IMG/VR virus record: IMGVR_UViG_3300042934_000625
Coordinates: 1 to 25,196 of that record
DNA length: 25,196 nucleotides
From: a virus
Reading direction: 5' to 3' (one strand)
The notes below the pieces were generated by a model, which worked only from the letters and a program-made list of their open reading frames with translations, had not been told where the DNA came from and ran no database searches. A program made the translations under genes and the position numbers. Within the stretch, counting starts at the first letter, position 1, and each line of letters opens with the position of its first letter. Positions 8,111 through 14,542 of this stretch are shown here, in pieces.

Positions 8111-8524
8111 CTACGGGTGGGTCGCGCGGGTAACGTCGCCAGTGATTTGGAACTCGGCCGAGGCCGTCGCCACGTCACTGACCGGGCTGGAGCCCGAGAA
8201 ATCGTTGCAGATGGCCGCGCCGGTGTACTTCACGGCGCCCGAGGCGGTGCCGGCTGGCGAGATCTCGAAGTTGACCTGCTTGCCGAGGATGCCGTCCAGG
8301 TGGGCATCGAGGACGGGATCCCAGACGTACTCTTGGCTGAAGGTGCCGTCCTTCAGGCCAGGGATGTAGGTCTTGGCATCCTTGCCGAACGTGGTGGTTT
8401 CGTGGGTGTCAGCCTGGCGGCTGAGGTCCTCGCTGGTGACGAACTGCGAGATGTCGGCGAGGGTGGTCGGCGCGGCCGAGGTGCCGAGCTTGACGACCGT
8501 GGATTTACCGTGAGAAGCGGCCAT
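8111..8524 (-). CDS. Second tail tube protein (short paralogue)
   Basis: This 137-residue protein shares with the neighbouring tube gene the N terminus (MAA-HGK), the block ETTTFGKDAKTYIPGLKDG at residues 42-60, and a C-terminal SSPVSDVATASAEFQ. It lacks the C-terminal extra domain of the neighbour. Tube subunits polymerise into the tail lumen around the tape measure. The two genes probably arose by tandem duplication; their proteins have diverged between the conserved blocks. GGAGGAA precedes the ATG, and the gene lies between the long tube gene and the G chaperone. It could form alternate rings, cap one end of the tube, or replace the long form; the sequence does not show which. Confidence 0.8.
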   Translation of the reverse strand: MAASHGKSTVVKLGTSAAPTTLADISQFVTSEDLSRQADTHETTTFGKDAKTYIPGLKDGTFSQEYVWDPVLDAHLDGILGKQVNFEISPAGTASGAVKYTGAAICNDFSGSSPVSDVATASAEFQITGDVTRATHP

Positions 8525-8536
8525 GGGGGTTTCCTC

Positions 8537-9253
8537 CTACTTCCTGGCGAAGGTGACGGCGAACGTGAACGACGGCGTGGTGCCGCCGATCGTGTGAATC
8601 GCGCGCACATAGCGGTTGACGGTGCCCGTGCCGGTCAGCTGCTGGGAGCCGGCGGCGGTGATGGCGGTGAAGGTGCCGAGGTCCACCCATGTGGTGCCGT
8701 CGACGCTGTGCTGCACCTTGACCGTGTTGGTCGGCGTGGTGCCGGACGCGACCGTGCAGTGAAGGTTGGCGACCCAGCCGGCCGTGGTGGCCGCGGCGTC
8801 GTCTTGGGTGGTGCCGTTGCCGGTGGCGGTCTTGGCGCCGAGCGGGGAGAGCACTACGCCGCCCCAGATGCCCTCGTCGCCCTGGAACTCGGCGCTGACG
8901 CTCACGATGTCCGAAACGGGACTCGAGGTGTCGTAGCCGGTCAGCTCCGCGCGGCCGATCTTGGCGCGGCCGCCCTGGGTCTGGCCCTGGAGCAGCAGCG
9001 AGACGATCTGGCCGGCCGGGGCGCCAAGGGCACTGGCGAGCACCGGGTCGGTGGAGCCGGCGGCGGTTTCGTGAAAGCCTTCCGCGCTGATGCTGCCGTC
9101 CTTCAGGCCGGGGATGTAGGTCTTGGAGTCCTTGCCGTAGGTGGTGGTCTCGTGAACGTCGGCGGTGCGGCTCCAGTCCGAGCTGTTCAGGTAGGGCGAC
9201 AGGTCGTACTGGTCGACCAGGAGGGCCGTGCCCTTGCCGTGTTGTGCTGCCAT
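8537..9253 (-). CDS. Major tail tube protein with C-terminal beta-sandwich domain
   Basis: This 238-residue protein has a tube-like N-terminal domain (residues 1 to about 130) with ETTTYGKDSKTYIPGLKDG and SSPVSDIVSVSAEFQ. The C-terminal domain (about 135-238) contains VKVQHSVDGTTWVDLGTF and RYVRAIHTIGGTTPSFTFAV. That C-terminal pattern is common on phage tail tube and tail proteins and is likely an Ig-like or related beta domain decorating the tube surface. GAGGAGG overlaps the end of the preceding gene, seven bases before the ATG. The protein is a clear paralogue of the product of 8111-8524. Because it is the first of the pair and carries the surface domain, I call it the major subunit, but the relative amounts are not known. 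Confidence 0.82.
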   Translation of the reverse strand: MAAQHGKGTALLVDQYDLSPYLNSSDWSRTADVHETTTYGKDSKTYIPGLKDGSISAEGFHETAAGSTDPVLASALGAPAGQIVSLLLQGQTQGGRAKIGRAELTGYDTSSPVSDIVSVSAEFQGDEGIWGGVVLSPLGAKTATGNGTTQDDAAATTAGWVANLHCTVASGTTPTNTVKVQHSVDGTTWVDLGTFTAITAAGSQQLTGTGTVNRYVRAIHTIGGTTPSFTFAVTFARK

Positions 9254-9256
9254 CGG

Positions 9257-9439
9257 TTAACCCTCCTCGGTGGCGATCGCCGCGGACGGCTCACCGTCGG
9301 GCTCGATGTAACCCTGCTCTTTCAGCCAGTCGATGGACTCGGCCGGGAGGTCGTCGACAACGTCGCCCGCCTCCGCCCGCTTCTCGTTCGGGCCGTAGTT
9401 CATGCCCGCCAGCACGCGGAACTTCTGCTTCTTGGCCAT
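9257..9439 (-). CDS. Small tail-module protein
   Basis: This 60-residue protein begins AKKQKFRVLAGMNYGPNEKR and continues AEAGDVVDDLPAESIDWL, a pattern familiar from short proteins encoded near phage tail tube or head-tail junction genes. It contains a small beta-rich fold followed by WLKEQGYIEPDG. I start it at the ATG at 9439, which has GGGAGA upstream and follows the previous stop by two bases, rather than at the longer frame start. It ends just before the ribosome binding site of the tube gene. Its function is unknown. A head-tail joining or tail-completion role would be in keeping with the location. Confidence 0.65.
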   Translation of the reverse strand: MAKKQKFRVLAGMNYGPNEKRAEAGDVVDDLPAESIDWLKEQGYIEPDGEPSAAIATEEG

Positions 9440-9441
9440 GT

Positions 9442-9780
9442 TCAATCTCCCTTGTGGTCGAAGCCGCACGCCAGGCACCGCCAGGCGTTCGGGTGGGTCA
9501 TGGTGGCGATCGCTCGCCGCCGCTCCTTGGGGTGCCGGCAGACGTCGTCGTCGGGCTCGGGCGGCGCCTCGATGGGCGGCTCATCCGGCGCCGCGGTGGG
9601 GCCGTCGCCCCAGGCCTCGAGCAAGGCGATCGCACCACCGAGAGCGGCGGCCGCGCTTGCGGCGGCGTGGGGCGCGATGCGGTTCTCAGGCTTGGCCTGG
9701 TCCAGGTCGGGCAGCAGCGAGGCCAGGAGTTGAATGCCGGCCTCGGCGCTGCGGAGCTGGGCGATGATGACGTGTTCCAT
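9442..9780 (-). CDS. Hypothetical protein with C-terminal zinc-ribbon-like motif
   Basis: This 112-residue protein has an Ala/Leu-rich helical N-terminal half (AASAAAALGGAIALLEAW), an acidic Pro-rich linker (PPIEAPPEPDDD), and a C-terminal Cys-x-His plus Cys-x2-Cys arrangement (VCRHPKERR and WRCLACGFDHK) that could bind one zinc ion. Its ATG overlaps the stop of the tail terminator gene by one base (TGATG), so it is translated with the connector genes. I do not recognise a family. Structural modules of high-GC phages often carry such a small Zn-ribbon protein between tail terminator and tube genes. A virion or assembly role is only positional inference. Confidence 0.65.
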   Translation of the reverse strand: MEHVIIAQLRSAEAGIQLLASLLPDLDQAKPENRIAPHAAASAAAALGGAIALLEAWGDGPTAAPDEPPIEAPPEPDDDVCRHPKERRRAIATMTHPNAWRCLACGFDHKGD

Positions 9781-10175
9781 CAGTTCCCCTCGTGCCAGAT
9801 GAAAAAGTCCAGGATGGTCGTGTAGACGCCCGTGTCGGGCTCGTCGTCGTCGAGCTCGTTGTCGAGCTGGATGGCCGAGACTGGCACGCCGCCGGGGCCG
9901 CCCAGGGTCCCCGTGTAGCCATCAAGCGCGGCGATCACCTGGTCGGCCACCGCCTTGGCGTCGGCGTAGCTCTTGCCGCAGCAGTCGACCTGGATGCGGG
10001 GCTTGCCGGTGCTGCCGCTGAAGGTGCGGACACGGGCGCCGCTCACCCGTCGGTAGGTCGCCGCGGGGAAGGCGCACCCCTGGGGCCGCTTGTACGGGTA
10101 GATGCGATCGCCGACGACGGCCATCAGGCCCGCGTGGGTACTCAGGTGGTTGAAAAGAGCCTGTTCAAGCCTCAT
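9780..10175 (-). CDS. Tail terminator / tail completion protein (DUF3168-like)
   Basis: This 131-residue protein starts MRLEQALFNHLSTHAGLMAV and contains GDRIYPYKRPQGCAFPAATY, RIQVDCCGKSYADAKAVAD and the C-terminal TTILDFFIW. This is the typical course of DUF3168-family tail completion proteins: a helix, then IYP, then RIQVD, then a helix, and a final strand. They form the ring that ends tube growth and joins the tail to the head. The ATG overlaps the preceding gene's stop by four bases (ATGA), so I discard the longer frame start. Two adjacent cysteines (CC) are unusual but occur in place of the more common small residues. The gene lies exactly where expected, between the gp10-like gene and the tube genes. 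Confidence 0.82.
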   Translation of the reverse strand: MRLEQALFNHLSTHAGLMAVVGDRIYPYKRPQGCAFPAATYRRVSGARVRTFSGSTGKPRIQVDCCGKSYADAKAVADQVIAALDGYTGTLGGPGGVPVSAIQLDNELDDDEPDTGVYTTILDFFIWHEGN

Positions 10176-10633
10176 GCGCGGTACTCCGTCTGGGCGATTA
10201 AGCCCTTGAGCACGCGCCGGAATTCCTCGAGCGCCGCGTCGCGGTTCTCGTCGAACGCTGGGCGCATGTAGGGGCGAGCCTTCATGCCTTTGGTGGTGTA
10301 GAACTTGCCGCCGGAGACGAACACCCACGGCGTCTTTCGGCCGTTCCCGCCCTCGGCGAAGATGCCGGTGCCGTATTCCAGCCATTTGCCGTACTCGACG
10401 GTGGGGCCGATCGTCGCGATGACCTTGCCGTCGCTGCCGGTCGCGACCTCGATAACGATCGAGCGGCTCAGCGTGCGGGTGCGCTTCGGGGCCTTCTCCT
10501 TGGCGGCGTTCTGAATCTTGAGCGCGCCAGCATGGAGGGCTTTCTCCATCAGCTGCGGACCGGCGGGGCCCAGGGCGTCGAGGCGTGCGGCCAGCTCCTT
10601 GCCGCCGAGCACCTTCATGGTCACCTTGGGCAT
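10172..10633 (-). CDS. HK97 gp10-like head-tail junction protein
   Basis: This 153-residue protein contains GGKELAARLDALG, AALKIQN-like AGALKIQNAAKEKAPKRT, the strand region VIATIGPTVEYGKWLEYGTG, and RPYMRPAFDENRDAALEE. These match the HK97 gp10-like family: an N-terminal helix pair, K-AP-RTG/RTL, then the E-GT segment and a final P-MRPA helix. Such proteins take part in joining head and tail. GGGAGG is correctly placed before the ATG, and the stop overlaps the tail terminator start. It is moderately basic. The family assignment is firm, though its precise place in the connector varies between phages. Confidence 0.85.
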   Translation of the reverse strand: MPKVTMKVLGGKELAARLDALGPAGPQLMEKALHAGALKIQNAAKEKAPKRTRTLSRSIVIEVATGSDGKVIATIGPTVEYGKWLEYGTGIFAEGGNGRKTPWVFVSGGKFYTTKGMKARPYMRPAFDENRDAALEEFRRVLKGLIAQTEYRA

Positions 10634-10643
10634 GGGCGCCTCC

Positions 10644-11000
10644 CTACTCGATCACCTCGCAGATCAGCGTGGTCATCACGTCCTGGCTGTCGTGCAGGAC
10701 GCCTGTGACGTCGTAGGCGAAGATGCCGACGATCGCCCGCATCTTGCTCTTGATGAGCGGGAAGTAGCCCTGCAACAGCACCTTGTAGGTGTTGCGCGTG
10801 TAGGTCGCCTCGGCCTTCTTGGCTTCCGTGGCGGTGGCGGGCGAGACGACGCAGGGGATGGCGACGTGTCCGTCCTTGTCGGCCCACGGGCCGTTCTCGG
10901 CGCCGTAGGAGTCGCGGCCGGCGCCCTCCTCCTGGATGGTCACCGTCTTGGTGTAGAGAAACCCCAGGCTGTCGAGCAGCGAAGGATCGATCAGGCCCAT
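10644..11000 (-). CDS. Head closure / head-tail joining protein
   Basis: This 118-residue protein is mostly beta-strand: KTVTIQEEGAGRDSYGAENG, TYTRNTYKVLLQGYFPLIKS and MTTLICEVIE at the end. The opening VTIQ...YG...W and later Y-V-L-G are typical of small head completion proteins of the HK97 gp7 / SPP1 gp16 type, which plug the portal-adaptor channel. The ATG lies within the last ten bases of the upstream adaptor gene, so the two overlap and are probably coupled. No catalytic motif is present. Gene order (gp6-like adaptor, this gene, gp10-like, tail terminator) is the standard connector order and carries much of the assignment. Confidence 0.7.
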   Translation of the reverse strand: MGLIDPSLLDSLGFLYTKTVTIQEEGAGRDSYGAENGPWADKDGHVAIPCVVSPATATEAKKAEATYTRNTYKVLLQGYFPLIKSKMRAIVGIFAYDVTGVLHDSQDVMTTLICEVIE

Positions 11001-11335
11001 CCGCAGCCCCCCAGGTCGACGATGGCGAAAGCGTCACCGGAGTCGGCCACCTGGGCTCGCAGCGACGCCGCGTGGTTGCGCAGCGAGGCAGCCACGGCCG
11101 GGCCGTCGGTGCCGATGTCGCCGAGCTTCAGCTTCTTGAGCGTCAGGGTCTGCGAGCTCGCGATCGTGTCGAGCGCCTCGGCCGCGGCGAGCTTCACGTC
11201 GCCGTCCTGCAGCTCGAGGAACGCGTCAATCTCGGCGTCTTGGAAAATTTGCTTCGCCGTGTCGGCGGTGTCGGTGTCCTTGATGATGAGGCGGACCTTG
11301 CCGGCGTCGGTGGCGGGGTCGTAGGTAAAGCCCAT
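10991..11335 (-). CDS. Head-tail connector adaptor (gp6-like)
   Basis: This 114-residue, largely helical protein begins GFTYDPATDAGKVRLIIKDT. It has KQIFQDAEIDAFLELQDGDV and AAAEALDTIASSQTLTLKK, matching the four-helix adaptor pattern (N-terminal segment with RLLI-D-, D-EI-A-L, AAA-AL--IA) of phage gp6-like or DnaT-like connector proteins that form a ring under the portal. The ATG follows the stop of the 55-residue gene by three bases; the Shine-Dalgarno is weak (AAGGCG), suggesting coupling. It is the first of the connector genes after the capsid gene, as expected. The last residues (GGCGWA) overlap the head closure start. Confidence 0.78.
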   Translation of the reverse strand: MGFTYDPATDAGKVRLIIKDTDTADTAKQIFQDAEIDAFLELQDGDVKLAAAEALDTIASSQTLTLKKLKLGDIGTDGPAVAASLRNHAASLRAQVADSGDAFAIVDLGGCGWA

Positions 11336-11338
11336 GGC

Positions 11339-11506
11339 CTAGGTCGCCTTCTTGCGGGCGGCGGCTTTCGGCTCCTTCAGATCGGCGAGGGCCGGCTCGG
11401 CGGCAGACGCCTGGCCGGCCAGGTTGGTGTTGAGCTTGACCAGTTCTTGGTGGATAGCCTTGAGGTATTCCTCGGTGCCGTTGATCGGCTGGGGCAGGTT
11501 GGCCAT
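11339..11506 (-). CDS. Small 55-residue head-module protein
   Basis: The 55-residue product opens MANLPQPINGTEEYLKAIHQ, continues with a helix (ELVKLNTNLAGQ) and ends in a basic tail (KAAARKKAT). GGAGGAATCATC precedes the ATG, a strong ribosome binding site. The gene fits snugly between the capsid stem-loop and the adaptor ATG, which follows its TAG by three bases. I recognise this kind of short protein from the same position in other high-GC phages, but I know no function. The basic C-terminal tail could contact DNA or the acidic capsid interior; this is speculative. Confidence 0.7.
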   Translation of the reverse strand: MANLPQPINGTEEYLKAIHQELVKLNTNLAGQASAAEPALADLKEPKAAARKKAT

Positions 11507-11529
11507 GATGATTCCTCCAGGGGGAAAGA

Positions 11530-11553
11530 GGAGAGGGACCGAAGCCCCTCTCC
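11530..11553 (-). terminator. Strong stem-loop with UUCG loop after the capsid gene
   Basis: The minus-strand RNA forms a 10-bp stem GGAGAGGGGC / GUCCCUCUCC closing a UUCG tetraloop; one pair is G-U. The plus-strand copy would have an A-C mismatch at that pair, so the structure favours minus-strand RNA. Only UCUUU follows, a poor U-tract, so I read it as an attenuator or mRNA-stabilising hairpin rather than a full terminator. It lies 15 bases after the capsid stop and would keep capsid mRNA more abundant than that of connector genes. Confidence 0.7.
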
Positions 11554-11568
11554 CTGGTGGAGACCTGT

Positions 11569-12732
11569 TTACGCGCCGGAACCGTTGGAGGCCACGGCCG
11601 CCTTGGGGTCCATCGTGGTGCCGCCGAGCACGTGGCGGACCTTGTACTCGAAGGAATCGGTGTCGAAGTCGCCCGCCATCGCGTCCACGCTGCCGCCAAC
11701 GCGCTGGGCGTTGGGGGCCTTCATGAACACCTCGGGCTCCTCGTGGCCGCGCAGGAAGTCCAGCTCCATCGCCGGGCGACCGGTCGACGGGTTGGCGAAC
11801 AGGAACCAGCTGGTGCTGCCGTTGGCCGTCGAGGCGACCAGCGGCAGGTAAGGATCCACGTTCAGGCGGACCTTATTCTTCATCCAGTTCTGGGCGTTCA
11901 GCTTTTGGTTGGCCGTGCCGCCCGCCTCGACGATCTCGATGTGGGTGGCGTTGAGGATGTTCTCAGCGACGACCTGGAGCGCCGGGGGGACGACCAGCTC
12001 GACCGCCTCGATGACGATGGGCTCGCCGTCGGCGTCGACCTGAGAGGCCAGGGCCGTCATAGCCGCCTGCAGGCCGGCGATCGACAGCGCCGGGTTTCCG
12101 GTCACGAGGTTCTTGTTGCCGACCGTGAAGAAGGCAGCGTCGGGACCGTTCGCGCCAGCGTACAGGTCCGTGACGTACCGAGCTTCGGTGCGGCGGGCCG
12201 CCCGGGCGAAGCGATCGGGAATGTCGCGCAACGCGTCCAGGTCGTCGTTGATCAGCGTCTCCCAGCTGATGGGCATGCGAGCGCCGTACTTCTTGACAGC
12301 CAGTTCGTACTTGCCCTCGTTGAGCTTGCGCTCAGGGTACTCGCCGTTCTCGCCCACCTGCGACAGCGTCGCCTCGGCGCCCTCGGTGTAGAGCTTCTTG
12401 GCGGTGCGGAAATCGCGCACGGAGCCCACCTTGCAGTAGTTGCGGTAGGTCGCCGTCGCCTCCCGGTAGTTCGCGAGCAGCATGCGGTCGATGATGTCGC
12501 CGAACAGGATCGGGAAGTCGGAGCGCGTCATCGCCTCCTGCAGGTAGTGGAGGGGCTTCTTGCCGGCGAAGACGTCGGCGACCAGGCCGGCCGCCTCGGC
12601 CAGCAGCGCGAGGTACTTCGGCCCGCGGCGGATGCCGCGGACGCCGGTCCCGTCCTTGTCGCGCGTGAAGACGTCCACCGCCGCAGAACGCTCGCGGTCG
12701 ATGGACTCGATCAGATTCAACAGTTCAGCCAT
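11569..12732 (-). CDS. Major capsid protein (HK97 fold)
   Basis: This 387-residue protein begins with an N-terminal helical part (about 1-70), then LQEAMTRSDFPILFGDI and YRNYCKVGSVRDFRTAKK (about 96-113), EYPERKLNEGKYELAVKKYG (131-150), and RMPISWETLINDDLDALRDI (152-171). The C-terminal part has STSWFLFANPSTGRPAMEL and RGHEEPEVF, ending in KAAVASNGSGA. This is the course of a Mu gpT-like or HK97-fold capsid protein: N-arm, E-loop rich in K/E/Y around 115-150, spine helix, P-domain. TAGGAGG precedes the ATG. Scaffold and protease are encoded just upstream as a separate fused protein, so any N-terminal cleavage would be by that protease. Size and position are both as expected. Confidence 0.93.
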   Translation of the reverse strand: MAELLNLIESIDRERSAAVDVFTRDKDGTGVRGIRRGPKYLALLAEAAGLVADVFAGKKPLHYLQEAMTRSDFPILFGDIIDRMLLANYREATATYRNYCKVGSVRDFRTAKKLYTEGAEATLSQVGENGEYPERKLNEGKYELAVKKYGARMPISWETLINDDLDALRDIPDRFARAARRTEARYVTDLYAGANGPDAAFFTVGNKNLVTGNPALSIAGLQAAMTALASQVDADGEPIVIEAVELVVPPALQVVAENILNATHIEIVEAGGTANQKLNAQNWMKNKVRLNVDPYLPLVASTANGSTSWFLFANPSTGRPAMELDFLRGHEEPEVFMKAPNAQRVGGSVDAMAGDFDTDSFEYKVRHVLGGTTMDPKAAVASNGSGA

Positions 12733-12745
12733 GTTCGCGAGCCTC

Positions 12746-13093
12746 CTAGAACTTGCTCAGTTTGACGGTGATGGTGCCCGTGGCTCCCGCCGCGACGGCG
12801 CCCAGGGCGAAGCCGAAGGGAATGCCCGTCGCCTTCTTGGAGATCTTGGGGTCGTCGGCTTCGACGTAGTAGAGGGCGTCGCCCACGGCCACGGCGCTGT
12901 TGCCGCCGCCGTCCACACCTTTGACCGAGAGGTCGTAGCCGCCGGCCGTGTCGATGGTGGTGTTGCCGGCGGCGTCGGTGTCGGTCTGGGCCACGCCGGT
13001 GATCTGGCCCTTGGCGACCGGGGCGCCGCTCAGGGCAGCGGCGATCGCCAGGGTGAGGTAGCGCGCGTCAGCAAATTTGCGGTTCTTGGCCAT
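12746..13093 (-). CDS. Capsid decoration protein (DUF2190-like)
   Basis: This 115-residue protein begins AKNRKFADARYLTLAIAAAL and runs through APVAKGQITGVAQTDTDAAG, then YDLSVKGVDGGG and VAVGDALYYVEADDPKISKK, to TGTITVKLSKF. The order G-PV--G-I-GVA-T, then a strand, then VGDALYY, is typical of the DUF2190 family, small beta proteins that trimerise on the outer capsid as cement. GGAGG precedes the ATG three codons upstream. It lies between the protease-scaffold and capsid genes, the usual place for cement proteins such as lambda gpD. A copy of the GCGATCGC octamer is inside it. Confidence 0.82.
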   Translation of the reverse strand: MAKNRKFADARYLTLAIAAALSGAPVAKGQITGVAQTDTDAAGNTTIDTAGGYDLSVKGVDGGGNSAVAVGDALYYVEADDPKISKKATGIPFGFALGAVAAGATGTITVKLSKF

Positions 13094-13096
13094 GGG

Positions 13097-13537
13097 TTAG
13101 TTCCTCCCCTTCGCCGCGACGGCCGCGGCCTTCTCGTTGCCCATCAGCGCCGAGAAAGACTCGGTCAGGCTGGCGTGGGTCTCCTCGGGCTTCGGCTCGC
13201 TAGCGGCGCTCTCCTGGAGCGACTCGCCCATTCCGACGATCGCGCCGGTGCCGCCCAGTTGCGCCAGGTAGGCGCCCTCGGACTTCGCCGCCTCACGGAC
13301 GGCCGCAGTGGTCGCCTCGACGTCGAGCGCGCCGTCCTTGATGACGGGCTGGACGCTCTCGGCCAGGCGGGCGCGGCTGGCGTCCGGCAGGTTGATGCCC
13401 GCCAAGACGCCGCGAGCCAGGTCCTTGGCATCGCGCTTGAGGTTGCCCTCGAGCAGGGTCTTCAGCATCCCCTGCAGGGTGGTGTTGCTCTCGGTCAGGC
13501 TTTGGAGCTGCTTCTGCTCCGCTTCGGTCATGCCCAT
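13097..13537 (-). CDS. Nested scaffold protein from an internal start
   Basis: Within the protease gene, GGAGGA (minus strand, 13553-13548) stands ten bases before an in-frame ATG at 13537. Translation from it gives 146 residues starting MGMTEAEQKQLQSLTESN, which is exactly the helical scaffold region without the protease. Known precedents are lambda Nu3 inside C and Mu Z inside I. The free scaffold would be made in larger amounts than the fusion and would organise the capsid shell. A second ATG two codons later could also be used. The site is seen directly; that it is used is inferred from the analogy and the domain boundary. Confidence 0.75.
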   Translation of the reverse strand: MGMTEAEQKQLQSLTESNTTLQGMLKTLLEGNLKRDAKDLARGVLAGINLPDASRARLAESVQPVIKDGALDVEATTAAVREAAKSEGAYLAQLGGTGAIVGMGESLQESAASEPKPEETHASLTESFSALMGNEKAAAVAAKGRN

Positions 13538-14542
13538 GGTGTTGGATTCCTCCATGCTCGCTGCGGAGCCCGCTTGCGGCGCGCCCCCGGTGTGTCGTTG
13601 CTTCGCCGCCTCGCGCAGCGAAAGGATCTTGCCGCCGCGCCCCGCGTCGGTTACGAAGTCCACGCTCTTGGCGTAGGCGATCGCCTCGATGATCGGGCCC
13701 TTGCGGCCCTCGGCCTCGCCGTAGACCGGCTTGCCCATCGCCCGGATGCTCACGCCGATGTCCGCGGCGAGCGCCTCGATAGTAGGACGCCAGTTCTCGA
13801 TCACGCGGGCGTCTGCATAGAGGCCAGGGCCATCGGTCCCATTGTCCTCCCAGCGCGCGTCGCTCTCGAGCACGGCCACCAGGTCCTCGATTCGACCCTC
13901 GGGCCGTTCCGCTTCCTCGGTGGGCGTCATGTGGTTCGAGAACATCTTGAGGCCCTTGCGGAAGGCCTTGGGCCCGTCTCGCTCGAGGACCTCCTTGGAG
14001 TAGTAGCCGGTCGTTCCCCAGCCCGGGTCGATGAGCTTCAGCGCCACCGTGCCGTCTTTGCGCACGGCCTTCTCGACCAGGGGAACGAACTCGAGGTCGA
14101 TCGCCTGGCCGGCCTCGGTCACCGGCGCGTCACCCTTGTCGGTGTACGACAGCTCGACCTCGACAGCCGCGCCGATCGTCACGCTCTCGCCGTCGACGGT
14201 GTAGGGCGCGCGGTAGAGCCGGCCGCCCACCTCGAAGACGCAGGTATCGGCGAACAGGTCGCGCACCCAAGGGTAGAGGTAAAGGTCCATGCCGGTGGCA
14301 GCCTGAGCCTCGGCATTAAGCTTGGTCCGGATGGCCGCGGCGACGCGCTGCCGGAGAGCGTCAAGGGTGTCGGCCAAGCGGAGTGCGGCCTCAGCCACCA
14401 CCACTGACGCCGATTCCTTGGCCTCGCCCTCGTCGCCCCCCTCCGTCTCGGCGATCATCGCCTCGATCGTGGCCTTGAGCGTCTTGAGACGCTCCACGTT
14501 GCGCTTGGCGAATTTCTTACCCGCCTCGCTCAGAAGTTTCAT
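13097..14542 (-). CDS. Prohead protease fused to scaffold (Mu gpI-like)
   Basis: This 481-residue protein has a helical N-terminal region (residues 1 to about 80). The protease domain covers about 145-310, with FSNHMTPTEEAERPEGRIED (His204 as candidate catalytic His), LYADARVIENW and IGVSIRAMGK (Ser265 as candidate nucleophile), then EGRKGPIIEAIAYAKSVDFV. This H...S order and the motifs match the Mu I / assemblin-like protease family. The C-terminal ~150 residues are Ala/Glu-rich and helical (EAEQKQLQSLTESNTTLQG), as expected of a scaffold. The ATG at 14542 overlaps the MuF gene stop by four bases, so I use it and not the longer frame. The protease would cut scaffold and capsid arms once the procapsid is built. 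Confidence 0.85.
   Translation of the reverse strand: MKLLSEAGKKFAKRNVERLKTLKATIEAMIAETEGGDEGEAKESASVVVAEAALRLADTLDALRQRVAAAIRTKLNAEAQAATGMDLYLYPWVRDLFADTCVFEVGGRLYRAPYTVDGESVTIGAAVEVELSYTDKGDAPVTEAGQAIDLEFVPLVEKAVRKDGTVALKLIDPGWGTTGYYSKEVLERDGPKAFRKGLKMFSNHMTPTEEAERPEGRIEDLVAVLESDARWEDNGTDGPGLYADARVIENWRPTIEALAADIGVSIRAMGKPVYGEAEGRKGPIIEAIAYAKSVDFVTDAGRGGKILSLREAAKQRHTGGAPQAGSAASMEESNTMGMTEAEQKQLQSLTESNTTLQGMLKTLLEGNLKRDAKDLARGVLAGINLPDASRARLAESVQPVIKDGALDVEATTAAVREAAKSEGAYLAQLGGTGAIVGMGESLQESAASEPKPEETHASLTESFSALMGNEKAAAVAAKGRN
13548..13553 (-). promoter_or_regulatory. Internal ribosome binding site for the scaffold
   Basis: The minus-strand sequence GGAGGA, embedded in the codons for Met330-Glu331-Glu332, matches the Shine-Dalgarno core used by many genes of this phage and decides the nested start at 13537. 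Its spacing of ten bases is slightly long but workable. Confidence 0.7.

Noticed and set aside
8093-9733. 546-codon plus-strand open frame opposite the tube genes
   Set aside because: Antisense shadow with low-complexity Gly/Arg/Val composition; the minus-strand tube genes are clear.
12560-14407. 615-codon plus-strand open frame opposite the capsid, decoration and protease genes
   Set aside because: It spans three well-supported minus-strand genes and has no recognisable domain or start signal.
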